From the NCBI GenBank assembly GCA_017631315.1, contig JAGBTN010000018.1:31941-95940 (forward strand): DNA of 64,000 bases. Reading direction: 5' to 3'. Source of the DNA: Bacteroidaceae bacterium (lineage in GTDB: Bacteria; Bacteroidota; Bacteroidia; Bacteroidales; Bacteroidaceae). Below the pieces are notes generated by a model. That model worked only from the letters and a program-made list of their open reading frames with translations. It ran no database searches and was not told where the DNA came from. The position numbers and the translations under genes are program-made. Positions 43,722-53,749 of this stretch are shown in pieces (position 1 is the first letter of the stretch; every line of letters begins with the position of its first letter).

Positions 43722-46700
43722 TTATGCTTCGTGAGCTTCCTGTTTTTCTTTCTTCGAGCGTTCGAGTTCCTTGAGGAATTGCTGGTCGACCTCCTCGTGC
43801 ATAACAGGACGGATACGTTCTTGCAGCCACTCAAAGATGATGAAGAAGAGAGGCACTGTGATGAGGATGGCAATTGTACCAACTGTCATGCCACCGATGA
43901 CACCCAAACCTATGGTGCGGTTACCATTGGCACCTGCGCCAGTTGCAAGTACAAGAGGAATCATACCGAATATCATGGTTAATACCGTCATCAGGATTGG
44001 ACGCAAACGTGCTTCGGCAGCAGCAAAGGCAGCTTCAACAATGCCCATACCTTTTCTGCGACGCTCCAGAGCAAACTCTGTAATAAGAATAGCTGTTTTT
44101 GCAAGCAGACCAATCAACATGATAACACCTGTCTGCAGATAGATGTTGTTTTCTATCTGACCAAGGAATATGATGGGCAATGCTGCATAGCCTTGGTTCC
44201 AGAGCCATGCGAAGCCAAAGCTACCCATAAGGCCTGCAGGAACACTAAAGATAACGGAGAACGGAATGAGGAAACTCTCATAAAGACATGAAAGGATGAG
44301 GAAGATAAGCAACACGCAGACAGCATATATAAGATATGTGTCAATGCTGCCAATGGTCTGTGCTTCTTCTCGTGACATGCCACTAAATTCATAGTCGTAG
44401 CCAATGGGGAACACTTCCTCTTTAACTTCATGAATTGCTTCCATGACTTGTGTGTTACTATATCCTGTTGCTGCGGCAACATTTACAGAGATAGAACTGA
44501 AGAGGTTGAATCGTGTGTCAATTTCAGGACCTACAACCTGTTCCAACTTAATGAACTGACTGAGAGGTGCCATTTCAGCGCCATTACGTACAAACATGTT
44601 AGCAAGGTCAGCCTCTGTCATACGATATTCGGGAGCCGACTGCAACATGACGCGGTAAACCTTAGAGAATTGGTTCATGTTGCTGACATATGCACCACCA
44701 CAATAGCTTCCCAGTGCGCTGAGCACAGAGGCTGGGCTGATGCCTGCACGTTTGCATTGTGCGGCATCGACAGTTACACGGTATTGTGGGAAGTTACGGG
44801 CATAAGTACTCACGGCACGACCTACCTCGGGGCGCTGGCCGAGTTTTGCCAGGAATTCTTGTGTGTAGTTGTAGAAGACTTCCTTGTCTGATGCAACCGT
44901 CTTGTCTTGCAGCTGGAGTTCGATGCCACCCATGCCGTAGCCGGGAATCATGCCAGGCTCGAAGACGAAACATTGTGCATCGGGAATTTCTGCCATAAGG
45001 CGTGCGTTGAGCTTCGCATTGGCAACCATCGTCGAAGTTGACATAAAGTTGTCAATGGGGTGCCAGAAGCCATATCGACGTTCGCTCCATGGCTTAAGTT
45101 TCAAAATCATCATGCCATAGCTGGAACCTTGTCCGGACATGAAACCATATCCGGCCACTTTACTCCGCTGTGCAACTTCGGGTATTTCCTTAACGATGTT
45201 TTCTGCACGGTTTAAGATGTCGTATGTTGAGGCAACATTATTACCGGGTACACCACTTACGTTCATCATGCAAACACCCTGGTCTTCTTGTGGAACAAGT
45301 CCTTGTGGCAAGTGTTTGGTGAAGAGAAGTACTGCAAGGATGGCAATAGCAAGCGCACCGAAGCTGACAACGTAGCGGGCACGACGACCAACGAGGCGGC
45401 GTAACAGATGGCAGTACTTGGTGAGTAGAGCATTGTATGTTGCTTCGTATGCCAAGCGAGTGCGGTAGTTGATTGTGCCGAAGAATCCTTTACGGCGTTC
45501 TTCGCTGGCGGGTTTCATCATCATTGCGCAAAGGGCGGGGCAAAGCACGAGGGCGCAAATACATGATATGCCGACAGATGTTGCCAAAGTGACACCGAAT
45601 TGCGTGTAGAAGATACCACTTGTTCCGGGCATAAAGCTTACGGGGATGAACACAGCCATGAAGACAAGTGTACAAGATATAACGGCCATTGTTACATCGT
45701 TCATTGCATCTTTCGTTGCTTCGTATGGGCTTGTGTAGCCTGCATCGAACTTGGCTTGTACAGCTTCGACGACAACAATGGCATCGTCCACAACCGTGCC
45801 GATGGCAAGTACCAGAGCAAAGAGCGTGAGCAGGTTGAGCGTGAAACCGGCAAGTGCCATACATGCAAAGGTGCCAACGAGTGAAACAATAATAGCGATT
45901 GAAGGGATGATGGTTGCACGGAAGTCTTGGAGGAAGAAATATACAACGAGGACAACAAGGATGATTGCCACGATGAGTGTTTCTTCTACATTTGCGATAG
46001 AGGCAAGCAGGAAGTCGTTGCTCGACATCATGCTTACGAATTCGAGTCCTTCTGGCAACTCCTCGGAAATTTCATCAAGCAGGGCCGTAATGCGATCGTT
46101 TGTTTCTTTAGCATTGGCACCTGCAAGCTGGAAGCAAAGGAACTGCACACCTTCCTTGCCATTTGTTTCACCATGGAATGCATAGCTTGCTGCACCAAGT
46201 TCAACGGTGGCAATGTCTTTCAGGCGGAGAACGCTACCATCGTCGTTAGCACGAATAACGATGTCTTCGAACTCTGTAACTTCTTTCAGACGACCTTTAT
46301 ATTTCAGTGTATATTGGAAGACGTTTTGTACGGCTAATCCGTGGTTGCCGTTAATAGGCTTTTCACCCAATTGTCCGGCAGGGGCTTCCAGGTTCTGCTC
46401 TGCCAGTGCGGCTGTGATGTCGTCTGGCATTACTTTGTATTGTGCCATCACGTCTGGTTTCATCCAGATGCGCAACGAATATGTTCCTCCCAACAGTGTG
46501 ACGTCGCCTACACCTTCGAGTCGTTTGATTCGCGGAACGACGTTGATGTCAAGATAGTTGGCAATAAATGTTTCGTCATACTGTCCGTTGGTACAGGTGA
46601 GGGCATCAATTTGCAGGAAGGATGTCTGACGTTTCTGCGTTTGCACACCGATTCGTGTTACTTCGGAGGGCAGTAGGCCTTGTGCTTTCGATACGCGGTT

Positions 46701-47027
46701 CTGTACGTTGACGGCTGCCATGTCGGGGTCTGTGCCTTGCTTGAAGAAGATATTGATGGTGGCAGAACCGGCATTGGTTGCAGTAGAAGTCATGTAGAGC
46801 ATGTTTTCTACACCGTTGATGCTTTCTTCAAGTGGTTGAATAACGGCATTCATTACGGCGTCGGCACTTGCTCCGACGTAGGTGGTGTTGACGCTTACCG
46901 TTGGGGGTGCGATGTCGGGATATGATTCCATCGGCAGTGAGAAGTAACTGATGGCTCCGACAAAGACTATCATGATGGCAATGGACATGGCCATCACGGG
47001 GCGCTTTATGAAGATATTACCTTTCAT
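43722..47027 (-). CDS. RND multidrug efflux pump (HAE1/AcrB type)
   Basis: 1101-residue inner-membrane proton/drug antiporter. Opening FIKRPVMAMSIAIMIVFVGAISYFSLPMESYPDIAPPTVSV is the HAE1 signature. Proton-relay residues are present: the Asp pair in GTVVDDAIVVVEAV (~404) and Lys in GLLAKTAILITEF (~970). The charged C-terminal tail (ERSKKEKQEAHEA) is longer than AcrB's. It pumps hydrophobic or amphiphilic compounds from periplasm or membrane outward with the adjacent adaptor and TolC-like channel. Confidence 0.95.
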   Translation of the reverse strand: MKGNIFIKRPVMAMSIAIMIVFVGAISYFSLPMESYPDIAPPTVSVNTTYVGASADAVMNAVIQPLEESINGVENMLYMTSTATNAGSATINIFFKQGTDPDMAAVNVQNRVSKAQGLLPSEVTRIGVQTQKRQTSFLQIDALTCTNGQYDETFIANYLDINVVPRIKRLEGVGDVTLLGGTYSLRIWMKPDVMAQYKVMPDDITAALAEQNLEAPAGQLGEKPINGNHGLAVQNVFQYTLKYKGRLKEVTEFEDIVIRANDDGSVLRLKDIATVELGAASYAFHGETNGKEGVQFLCFQLAGANAKETNDRITALLDEISEELPEGLEFVSMMSSNDFLLASIANVEETLIVAIILVVLVVYFFLQDFRATIIPSIAIIVSLVGTFACMALAGFTLNLLTLFALVLAIGTVVDDAIVVVEAVQAKFDAGYTSPYEATKDAMNDVTMAVISCTLVFMAVFIPVSFMPGTSGIFYTQFGVTLATSVGISCICALVLCPALCAMMMKPASEERRKGFFGTINYRTRLAYEATYNALLTKYCHLLRRLVGRRARYVVSFGALAIAILAVLLFTKHLPQGLVPQEDQGVCMMNVSGVPGNNVASTYDILNRAENIVKEIPEVAQRSKVAGYGFMSGQGSSYGMMILKLKPWSERRYGFWHPIDNFMSTSTMVANAKLNARLMAEIPDAQCFVFEPGMIPGYGMGGIELQLQDKTVASDKEVFYNYTQEFLAKLGQRPEVGRAVSTYARNFPQYRVTVDAAQCKRAGISPASVLSALGSYCGGAYVSNMNQFSKVYRVMLQSAPEYRMTEADLANMFVRNGAEMAPLSQFIKLEQVVGPEIDTRFNLFSSISVNVAAATGYSNTQVMEAIHEVKEEVFPIGYDYEFSGMSREEAQTIGSIDTYLIYAVCVLLIFLILSCLYESFLIPFSVIFSVPAGLMGSFGFAWLWNQGYAALPIIFLGQIENNIYLQTGVIMLIGLLAKTAILITEFALERRRKGMGIVEAAFAAAEARLRPILMTVLTMIFGMIPLVLATGAGANGNRTIGLGVIGGMTVGTIAILITVPLFFIIFEWLQERIRPVMHEEVDQQFLKELERSKKEKQEAHEA

Positions 47028-47082
47028 CAGAATTCAAAATTTAGAAATTCAAAATTCAAAGTTCTTTTCGCTTCTTGTGTGT

Positions 47083-48192
47083 TCAGTTTTTTACTTTTTG
47101 GCCTTCTTTGACCATGCCTGCTCCTTCGCTGACGATTTCTTCGCCGCCGTTGAGGCCGCTTGTTACGATGTATTGCTTGCCGTTTGTTTGGGGCATAATG
47201 CTGATGATTTGGCTATGGGCAATACTGTCTTTGTCTACGACGAATACTTTGTACTTGTCTTGCAGCTGTACAGCGGCGGTGGTGGGAACGACGATTACGT
47301 TTTTGTATTCGGCGGGGAGGATTACATTGCCGGTAGAACCGGAATGTAGGATGTGGTTGGGGTTGGTGAATGCGGCACGCAGTTGTACTGAGCCGGTGTT
47401 GCGATCCACTACGCCACTGGCAGATTCTACCTTGCCTTTGTGTTCGTATTCGCTGCCGTCCACGAGTTGCAGTGTCAGTTCGGGTATGGATGCGATGGCT
47501 TCTTCTACGTTGTTGTTGTTACGAACCATTTGCAGGAACTGTGCTTCGGAAACAGAGAAGTAGACGTACATCTCGTTGTTGTCGGAAACGGTGGTGAGGG
47601 GTTGTGGCATTGCACTGCTCACGAGTGCGCCTTGGCGATAGGGGAGTGTGCCTACAACGCCGTTTGCGGGGCTCTTTACTACGGTGTAGCTGAGGCTGTT
47701 GCGTGCATTGACTACTTGTGCATCGGCTTGTGCCACTTGTGCTTTTGCGGTGAGCAGGGTGTTGTTTGCTGTTTGGAGTTCGACGTCGCTGATGATTTGC
47801 TGGTCGAAGAGCTTCTTCTTGCTGTCGTATGTCAGCTGTGCTGTAGCGAGGGCGGCATTGGCTGCTTTTTGTGCTGCCTCTGCGGTGTTCAGTGCTGCTT
47901 GATAGGGAACTTGGTCGATGATGAAGAGGGTTTGACCTTTTGTTACCTTCTGTCCTTCTGTAACGCAGAGTTTTTGCAGGGTGCCTGCTACTTGCGGATA
48001 TACGTCGATGTCTTGGCGGCCGCGGATTGTAGCTGAATACTTTTGTGTGAGTGTGATGTCTTGTCTTTCTACCTTGCCGGTTTTGAAGGTGGGTGTAGGC
48101 ATGGCGCCTTGCTGCTTCTTACCGCTGCAGGAACTCAGTAATGCCATTGCTGTCAATGACATAATCGTTAGGAGTGTTGATAGAGTTTTCAT
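47083..48192 (-). CDS. RND efflux periplasmic adaptor (membrane fusion protein)
   Basis: 369-residue lipoprotein adaptor (Cys in LLSSCSGKK, ~22). Lipoyl-type half-motifs flank a coiled-coil hairpin (~95-160: LNTAEAAQKAANAALATAQLTYDSKKKLFDQQIIS), then beta-barrel and membrane-proximal domains. It links the RND pump to the outer channel. First gene of the operon, promoter at 48295-48303, ~100-nt leader. Confidence 0.93.
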   Translation of the reverse strand: MKTLSTLLTIMSLTAMALLSSCSGKKQQGAMPTPTFKTGKVERQDITLTQKYSATIRGRQDIDVYPQVAGTLQKLCVTEGQKVTKGQTLFIIDQVPYQAALNTAEAAQKAANAALATAQLTYDSKKKLFDQQIISDVELQTANNTLLTAKAQVAQADAQVVNARNSLSYTVVKSPANGVVGTLPYRQGALVSSAMPQPLTTVSDNNEMYVYFSVSEAQFLQMVRNNNNVEEAIASIPELTLQLVDGSEYEHKGKVESASGVVDRNTGSVQLRAAFTNPNHILHSGSTGNVILPAEYKNVIVVPTTAAVQLQDKYKVFVVDKDSIAHSQIISIMPQTNGKQYIVTSGLNGGEEIVSEGAGMVKEGQKVKN

Positions 48193-48294
48193 ACAGTTAT
48201 ATAAATTGTTTGGTTATTTTCTTGTTCAACTGGCAGAAATCTGGTAAACTGTCAGGCGGAAATGTTATTCCTCTCTGTGCTTCGTAAATCGGCT

Positions 48295-48303
48295 GCAAAG
48301 GTA
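48295..48303 (-). promoter_or_regulatory. -7 promoter element for the RND efflux operon
   Basis: Minus strand TACCTTTGC, matching TAnnTTTG, ~103 nt before the adaptor ATG. No regulator gene is adjacent. The 374-bp gap 48193-48566 contains this promoter and array G only. Confidence 0.65.
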
Positions 48304-48470
48304 CGAAAAAATATCGAAACGGCGAGAGCCCTCATGGTCTAAATGGCACATTGATTTGTTCATTTTTCCTTTTGGACTTTGTTTTTAAGAATTTTTAAGT
48401 GCGGGCTTGAACAAATGCTTTTTGTTTGCGTAGGCTGTAGATTGCCTTCGGCGGAGAGGTCGTGGGAAAT

Positions 48471-48560
48471 GCTTAACCATTATTCGCGAAAAGGTTAAGC
48501 ATTATGGCTGGAATGGTTAACCATTATTGCTGAAAGGGTTAACCTAATTTTCGAGCCATC
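48471..48560. repeat. Intergenic array G of 22-bp repeats (class 2, GGTTAACC)
   Basis: Four units with TTAACC/TTAAGC at 48473, 48495, 48517 and 48539. Consensus GGTTAACCATTATT plus eight variable bases. It begins 6 bp beyond the stop codon of the TPR gene, in its 3' region. Confidence 0.87.
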
Positions 48561-48566
48561 TGTTGG

Positions 48567-50678
48567 CTATGATTGTGTCTGCTGTGTTGAGTTGTTGGAA
48601 TCGGCTATTATGATGTCGCGAACGAGCAGGAGATCCGACTCTTTTATCCCTTTTTCGATGAGCATTTCGCGGTTTTTGTTCCATTGTGAAAGTGCGGAAC
48701 TGATGTCCTCGTTGTGCTGCTTGCAATAGAGATTGACAAACTGCTCGTAGTTGTCCAGACTGCTTTTCCAGTCTCCTTGGAGGAGTTTGATGTGCCCTGC
48801 CCGGAGCAGTGCATCGGCATCTTTGCCGTTTTGGCGTTCCAATACCTTCTCTGTGTATCGCTCTGCGATGTCTAATTTCCCGAGAGAAAGTGCAGTGTCT
48901 GCTATGTGGGAGAGTATCTCGTTGTAGTCGTCGTCGTTTTCTGTGGATTCGTAATCCAGTTTGAAGAGGTGTTTCAAGGCTTCCTCTTTTCTCCCCACCT
49001 TGTTCATTGTCAGCGGAATGAGCTTTTGCACTCTCTTGTCTTCGGGCATGAGTTCTGCAAGTTTTTGCAAGTATTCCAGCACTTCTTCGTGGCGACTCTG
49101 CAACCCGTAGCATTGAGCGAGGAATCCAAGAACATCGGTATTTTCCGGTTCGAGGAGTTCGGCACTGCGAGTACAACTGATGGCGTCTGCTATTTGCTTA
49201 GTCTTGAGCAGTGCCTGACCCTTTAATAGTAAAATGGATGCAGAGGCCCCTTCGCGTTCGATGACACTGTTCAGCACGGCAATCGCTTGCCTCGGTTGCT
49301 CCAATTCCAGTAGCAATTCGCAACAAGCGATGCTTTCGTTGGCTGGAATGAGACGGGCAAGTTCGGGGAAATCGAACAGCGTTAGTTTTTCGCGGAAAGG
49401 GTTGATGAGCTGTGAACTCAAGGGCGAATGTACAAAAAAGCGAAAGAGGTCTTGTATGACAAAACGCAGTGAATACTCTGGAACAGCGGCATTCTCCAAA
49501 TCGGGCAACTCCTGCTTGTCTAATTGCAAGGCCGCTTTCGAGAAATCCTTGTCGTTGGCAACAAGATAGAGCATGGCCAGCTTGTCGACATCGCAATCCA
49601 GAATAAAGTCAACAAGTGTGGAAAGTTTCTGCTTTTCGTTGCCCTTCTCGTCAATCATAATCGACTGGAAGAGCGGATGATTCTTGTCGAAAGGCAAGAA
49701 CCAGTGGGCTATGCGGCGCAGGTATTCACAGCTGTGCAGCAAGGGAGCCTTTGCCAAATTGGGGTCGAGCCCTCGCTGGAGGCGGTTTTGCATGTAGCGG
49801 GCTTTCAGCGTCACAATAGCCTTGATGTTGGATGCGTTGAGCGAATTTTTAGACGAAAAGAGTTCTTGCGAGAGCCTCTCTGCCTCTTCCAACTCCTGCT
49901 TCATGTCCTTTTCAGACAGAAGCATAAGCAACATCTCATAACATGTGTCAGCAACAAGTCGTTTCTTCCGCGAGAGACAACATTCCGGGAGTGTTGGCAT
50001 CAGTGCTGTCACCTCTTTATGCCGTAGGCGAAGCAATAGCAGATAGGCAACAGCCGTAATATGGGTGCGTCGACATTCGCTTTCTGCCATAAGGCACAGG
50101 AGCTGCATCTTCTCCCCATCATAATGTTCCCAAATGGAAAGAAAAAGGGCCCCGGTCAAATGCTGTTGCACCATGTCGTGCTGTTCTGTTATGAAGCCAT
50201 ACCAAAAGGCCAAATCCTGTGGTGTCCAAAACCCTGATGTCCAAAGCAAATCAAAGAGGTCATCCTGAATATCGCTTCTCTCTTCTGGCGTGAGCAGGCT
50301 GTCCCATTTTTCGAAAAGAACAGACATCGGCTCGCTATAGGTGCTTTGCAAACGATTGAAAGCCTCAGAATATCGATCGTCATTCAGATGCAGGCGAATC
50401 TTCCTGCCTGTTTGTTCAATAAGAGAAATGCCACTTCGCTGAATTTTTGTCTGTACCTCGTTGCGCTTTTCATCATCCCCGCCGCCACGCAGAAAAGAAA
50501 GCATGTAGTGATAATTCTTTTCCAAACTCTCGGCGTCAGCACAGATAACAGCCTCGTTAGTACAATAAGGCAAAAGCGATTTCAATGCGGCAATGCCGTC
50601 CAAAATGCGCCCTTGTGCAAAAGCTTGCAACCCATTTTGAGTAATGAGACGAAGAGTTTTGGCATCAATCATATACAA
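48567..50678 (-). CDS. TPR-repeat protein of unknown role
   Basis: 703-residue soluble, helical protein without signal peptide. The C-terminal half (~440-700) contains degenerate tetratricopeptide repeats, e.g. LLLKGQALLKTKQIADAISCTRSAELLEPEN, VLGFLAQCYGLQSRHEEVLEYLQKLAELMPED and ALLRAGHIKLLQGDWKSSLDNYEQFVNLY. The N-terminal half is helical and not recognised. Likely a scaffolding or adaptor protein. ATG codons at 50678 and 50672 are both possible starts. It follows the substrate-binding lipoprotein by 60 nt and may belong to a pgk-led transcript. Confidence 0.75.
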   Translation of the reverse strand: MYMIDAKTLRLITQNGLQAFAQGRILDGIAALKSLLPYCTNEAVICADAESLEKNYHYMLSFLRGGGDDEKRNEVQTKIQRSGISLIEQTGRKIRLHLNDDRYSEAFNRLQSTYSEPMSVLFEKWDSLLTPEERSDIQDDLFDLLWTSGFWTPQDLAFWYGFITEQHDMVQQHLTGALFLSIWEHYDGEKMQLLCLMAESECRRTHITAVAYLLLLRLRHKEVTALMPTLPECCLSRKKRLVADTCYEMLLMLLSEKDMKQELEEAERLSQELFSSKNSLNASNIKAIVTLKARYMQNRLQRGLDPNLAKAPLLHSCEYLRRIAHWFLPFDKNHPLFQSIMIDEKGNEKQKLSTLVDFILDCDVDKLAMLYLVANDKDFSKAALQLDKQELPDLENAAVPEYSLRFVIQDLFRFFVHSPLSSQLINPFREKLTLFDFPELARLIPANESIACCELLLELEQPRQAIAVLNSVIEREGASASILLLKGQALLKTKQIADAISCTRSAELLEPENTDVLGFLAQCYGLQSRHEEVLEYLQKLAELMPEDKRVQKLIPLTMNKVGRKEEALKHLFKLDYESTENDDDYNEILSHIADTALSLGKLDIAERYTEKVLERQNGKDADALLRAGHIKLLQGDWKSSLDNYEQFVNLYCKQHNEDISSALSQWNKNREMLIEKGIKESDLLLVRDIIIADSNNSTQQTQS

Positions 50679-50738
50679 TCGTCTGTAAAATGAAGAATCG
50701 AGAAAAAGGAAAAGTAATCCCCCCGTTGTCGAAATGGC

Positions 50739-51638
50739 TTATTTCTTAGCTTTCCTTTTGTTAAGCCAGATTTCAGCATCCTTCATGTCTTCTGGGTGAA
50801 TAGCAGAAGGACTTTTGACGGGTTTAAGTTCAAGAGTGTCGGCAAAGGCAGGCGGCAATTGATAATCTTGCTTAAGAATGTTGCGCACTATAACGTTCTC
50901 AGCATCTCTCTCCATGTAGATTATAGCCGAATCCAACATGCTCAGGAAAGTTTCTTCTTGTGCCTGTGTGGCAGAAACATTAGCCCAAACATAGAGCCAA
51001 GGTCGTTTCCCCTCCGAAGAGAAAAGGCGTTTGTTCCCCAATCTTGTCATCCAAGTTGCAAAAGGTTCGCTCATCATTGCAGCATCGACAAGTCCCTGTC
51101 GAAGCATCTCGGCACGCAAACAAACATCATTAACTTGTGGACGATATATATCATCATGGCTCGTGTTGGCTTCGTCAAGCAGGCGGTCACACCAATAATC
51201 TGTTGCAGAAAGGCGGCTTATTGCTATCATTTGTTGCTTCATCTGGTTGATTTTCTTCACCCGTTTCGTTTTGAGTGAGATAAGTGATAGCGGTTCGTCG
51301 CAAGAAGCAATCGGTTTGACAGGTGTTTTTGCTTGTGCTAATCTTGTGCAGCGGATAAGGTCGGTAAAGGCAATGTCTGTGTGTCCGCGTTGGATAGCCG
51401 TGTCAATATCCATTTGGGCCTGGAAGCGAAGCAACTGTATCTTCATGCCAAGTTTGTTCGCAAGCCCGCTTTGTTCGGCATAATATACAGGCAAACAATT
51501 CATGGTGGGCATGACAGCAATGCGCAATACCGTAGTATCGATGCTTATACTGTCAGCCTTAAATTGCATGGCCTCCTGTCGCTCGGAGCAGGAGGCCAGC
51601 ATGATAGTGGCTATTATTGCCAGTAGTGTTTGTTTCAA
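50739..51638 (-). CDS. NMT1/SsuA-like substrate-binding lipoprotein (orphan)
   Basis: 299-residue lipoprotein (lipobox IMLASC, Cys17) with a type-2 periplasmic-binding fold: VLRIAVMPTMNCLPVYYAEQSGL (~36-58), GHTDIAFTDL (~91-100) and a second lobe with LRQGLVDAAMMSEPFATWM (~180). The fold resembles NMT1/SsuA proteins for thiamine precursors or sulfonates, but the ligand cannot be read. No ABC permease or ATPase is nearby, so it works with a distant transporter or acts as a sensor. Starts 23 nt after the pgk stop. Confidence 0.7.
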   Translation of the reverse strand: MKQTLLAIIATIMLASCSERQEAMQFKADSISIDTTVLRIAVMPTMNCLPVYYAEQSGLANKLGMKIQLLRFQAQMDIDTAIQRGHTDIAFTDLIRCTRLAQAKTPVKPIASCDEPLSLISLKTKRVKKINQMKQQMIAISRLSATDYWCDRLLDEANTSHDDIYRPQVNDVCLRAEMLRQGLVDAAMMSEPFATWMTRLGNKRLFSSEGKRPWLYVWANVSATQAQEETFLSMLDSAIIYMERDAENVIVRNILKQDYQLPPAFADTLELKPVKSPSAIHPEDMKDAEIWLNKRKAKK

Positions 51639-51661
51639 TGTTCAAAAAAGTGGTCGATGGC

Positions 51662-52930
51662 TTAACCTTTGATGGCTGCAACACCGGGAAGTACTTTGCC
51701 TTCGATTGCTTCAAGCAGTGCGCCACCACCAGTGCTGATGTAGCTAACCTTGTCGGTCAGGCCGAACTTGGTGCAGCATGCTACGCTGTCACCGCCACCG
51801 ATGAGTGAGAATGCGCCTTCTGCTGTTGCCTGTGCAATAGCTTCGCCAACGGCTTTGCTGCCTGCTGTGAAGTCGTCGCACTCGAAGCATCCGGCAGGAC
51901 CATTCCAGAGGATTGTCTTTGCGCCCTTGATGGCGTTGGCGAACTTCACACGGCTTTCTGGACCTGCGTCCAATCCGTCCCAACCTTCTTCGATGGCGTT
52001 TGAGGGGAATACCTTCACTTGCTCGCCTGGCTTTACGCAGAAGTTGCCGAAGTCATAGCCGGTGCAGCATACGCTGTCTACGCCCAAAACGAGTTCTACG
52101 CCATTTTCTTTGGCTTTCTTTTCTACTTCGAGTGCAACGTCCAGCTTGTCGAGCTCTACGATAGATGCGCCGATTTCGCCGCCATGAGCTTTGGAGAATG
52201 TGTATGTCATGCCACCACAGAGGATGAGTTTGTCTACCTTGCTCAGCAGGTTTTCGATGATGCCAATCTTGGTGCTTACTTTAGAGCCGCCCATGATTGC
52301 TACGAAGGGGCGCTTGATGTTAGAGAGTACGTTGTCGACAGCGGTTACTTCTTTCTCCATAAGCAGGCCGAGCATCTTGTTGTCGGCGTCGAAGTAGTCT
52401 GCGATGACTGCTGTAGAGGCGTGCTTGCGGTGTGCTGTACCGAAGGCATCCATTACGTAGCAGTCGGCATAGGCTGCCAGTGTTTTTGCGAATTCTTTTT
52501 GACTTTCCTTCATTGCCTTCTTTGCTTCGTCGTAGGCGGGATCTTCTTTGTCGATGCCTACGGGCTTGCCTTCCTCTTCGGGATAGTAGCGGAGGTTTTC
52601 GAGAAGGAGTGCTTCGCCCATTTTGAGTGCTTGGGCTGCATCTTGAGCTTTAGCGCAGTCGGGTGCAAAGGCTACGGGGCAGCCGAGTGCTTCTTCTACG
52701 GCAGCGCGAATCTGGCCGAGTGAGAATTTTGGGTTTACCTTGCCTTTGGGTTTGCCCATGTGGCTCATGATGATTGCTGCGCCACCGTCGGCGATAATCT
52801 TCTTCAGTGTGGGAAGTGCGCCACGGATGCGGGTGTCGTCGGTAATTTCACCATTCTCGTTCAGGGGTACGTTGAAGTCAACGCGCACGATTGCCTTTTT
52901 GCCGGCAAAGTTATACTCATTGAAAGTCAT
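51662..52930 (-). CDS. pgk: Phosphoglycerate kinase
   Basis: 422-residue glycolytic enzyme transferring phosphate from 1,3-bisphosphoglycerate to ADP. Seen: substrate motif [25 protein letters not shown] (~11-35), HMGKPKG (~58-64), the hinge and nucleotide domain with [14 protein letters not shown] (~205-218) and the C-terminal [25 protein letters not shown]. Slightly longer than the ~390-residue E. coli enzyme, as usual in Bacteroidetes. Promoter at 52990-52997. Confidence 0.97.
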   Translation of the reverse strand: MTFNEYNFAGKKAIVRVDFNVPLNENGEITDDTRIRGALPTLKKIIADGGAAIIMSHMGKPKGKVNPKFSLGQIRAAVEEALGCPVAFAPDCAKAQDAAQALKMGEALLLENLRYYPEEEGKPVGIDKEDPAYDEAKKAMKESQKEFAKTLAAYADCYVMDAFGTAHRKHASTAVIADYFDADNKMLGLLMEKEVTAVDNVLSNIKRPFVAIMGGSKVSTKIGIIENLLSKVDKLILCGGMTYTFSKAHGGEIGASIVELDKLDVALEVEKKAKENGVELVLGVDSVCCTGYDFGNFCVKPGEQVKVFPSNAIEEGWDGLDAGPESRVKFANAIKGAKTILWNGPAGCFECDDFTAGSKAVGEAIAQATAEGAFSLIGGGDSVACCTKFGLTDKVSYISTGGGALLEAIEGKVLPGVAAIKG

Positions 52931-52989
52931 AAATGTAATGTGTTATATTGTTGTTTGTTGTTTTGTTATCTTCTTAGGAGATTCCGCCA

Positions 52990-52997
52990 CAAAGGTA
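52990..52997 (-). promoter_or_regulatory. -7 promoter element for pgk
   Basis: Minus strand TACCTTTG, 60 nt before the pgk ATG, between nth and pgk. Confidence 0.65.
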
Positions 52998-53031
52998 CGA
53001 CATTTCTATGAAATGTGCAAGTTTTACGGGC

Positions 53032-53715
53032 TTACTTTTTTGATTCGCTTGTGTGGGGGATGGTGGTTTGTTTGTGCAATGGTGTGTTATGGGCTTTGCA
53101 GAGGTGGCGAAGTCCGCATTTGTCGCACTTGGGTCGAAGGGCGGTGCAGGTGTATCGGCCGTGGAGAATGAGCCAATGGTGTGCATTGGGGATTTCTTCT
53201 TCGGTGAAATGTTTGGTGAGTGTTTGTTCTACGGATAATGGTGTGGTAGAGGATTTTGGTACGAGTCCCAGTCTGTGGCTTACGCGAAAGACATGGGTAT
53301 CGACTGCCATCCTTGCTTCTCCCCAGACAACACTCAGTATGACGTTGGCTGTTTTGCGTCCGACGCCTGGCAGTGCTGTCAGTTGCTTCAGGTCTTGCGG
53401 TACTTCTCCGCCGTGTTTTTCCCACAGCATTCGTGCCATTTCTACAAGGTGTTTGGCTTTGTTGTTGGGGTAGGAGACGGTACGGATGTATTCGTAGATG
53501 ACTTCTGGTGTGGCCAGAGCCATTGCTTCGGCGTTGGGATAGTCTTCAAAGAGTTTGGGAGTGACCTGGTTGATGCGCTTGTCGGTACACTGTGCGCTGA
53601 GGATGACGGCTACGAGCAGCTGGAATGGATTGCCGTAGTGCAGTTCTGTTTTTGCATCCGGCATTGCCTGGCGGAAGTATGTTGCTACTTCGCGATATAA
53701 CTGTTTGCGAGTCAT
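53032..53715 (-). CDS. nth: Endonuclease III (DNA glycosylase/AP lyase)
   Basis: 227-residue base-excision repair enzyme removing oxidised pyrimidines. Helix-hairpin-helix with catalytic Lys in LPGVGRKTANVI (~114-125), catalytic Asp in VDTHVFRV (~138), and the four-Cys iron-sulfur motif C-x6-C-x2-C-x5-C in CTALRPKCDKCGLRHLC (~191-207). A Lys-rich tail follows. Array H lies 35 bp upstream of its start. Confidence 0.96.
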   Translation of the reverse strand: MTRKQLYREVATYFRQAMPDAKTELHYGNPFQLLVAVILSAQCTDKRINQVTPKLFEDYPNAEAMALATPEVIYEYIRTVSYPNNKAKHLVEMARMLWEKHGGEVPQDLKQLTALPGVGRKTANVILSVVWGEARMAVDTHVFRVSHRLGLVPKSSTTPLSVEQTLTKHFTEEEIPNAHHWLILHGRYTCTALRPKCDKCGLRHLCKAHNTPLHKQTTIPHTSESKK

Positions 53716-53749
53716 TGTTTTGAGAGGGGAGTGTGGTGCTTCAAAAAAA

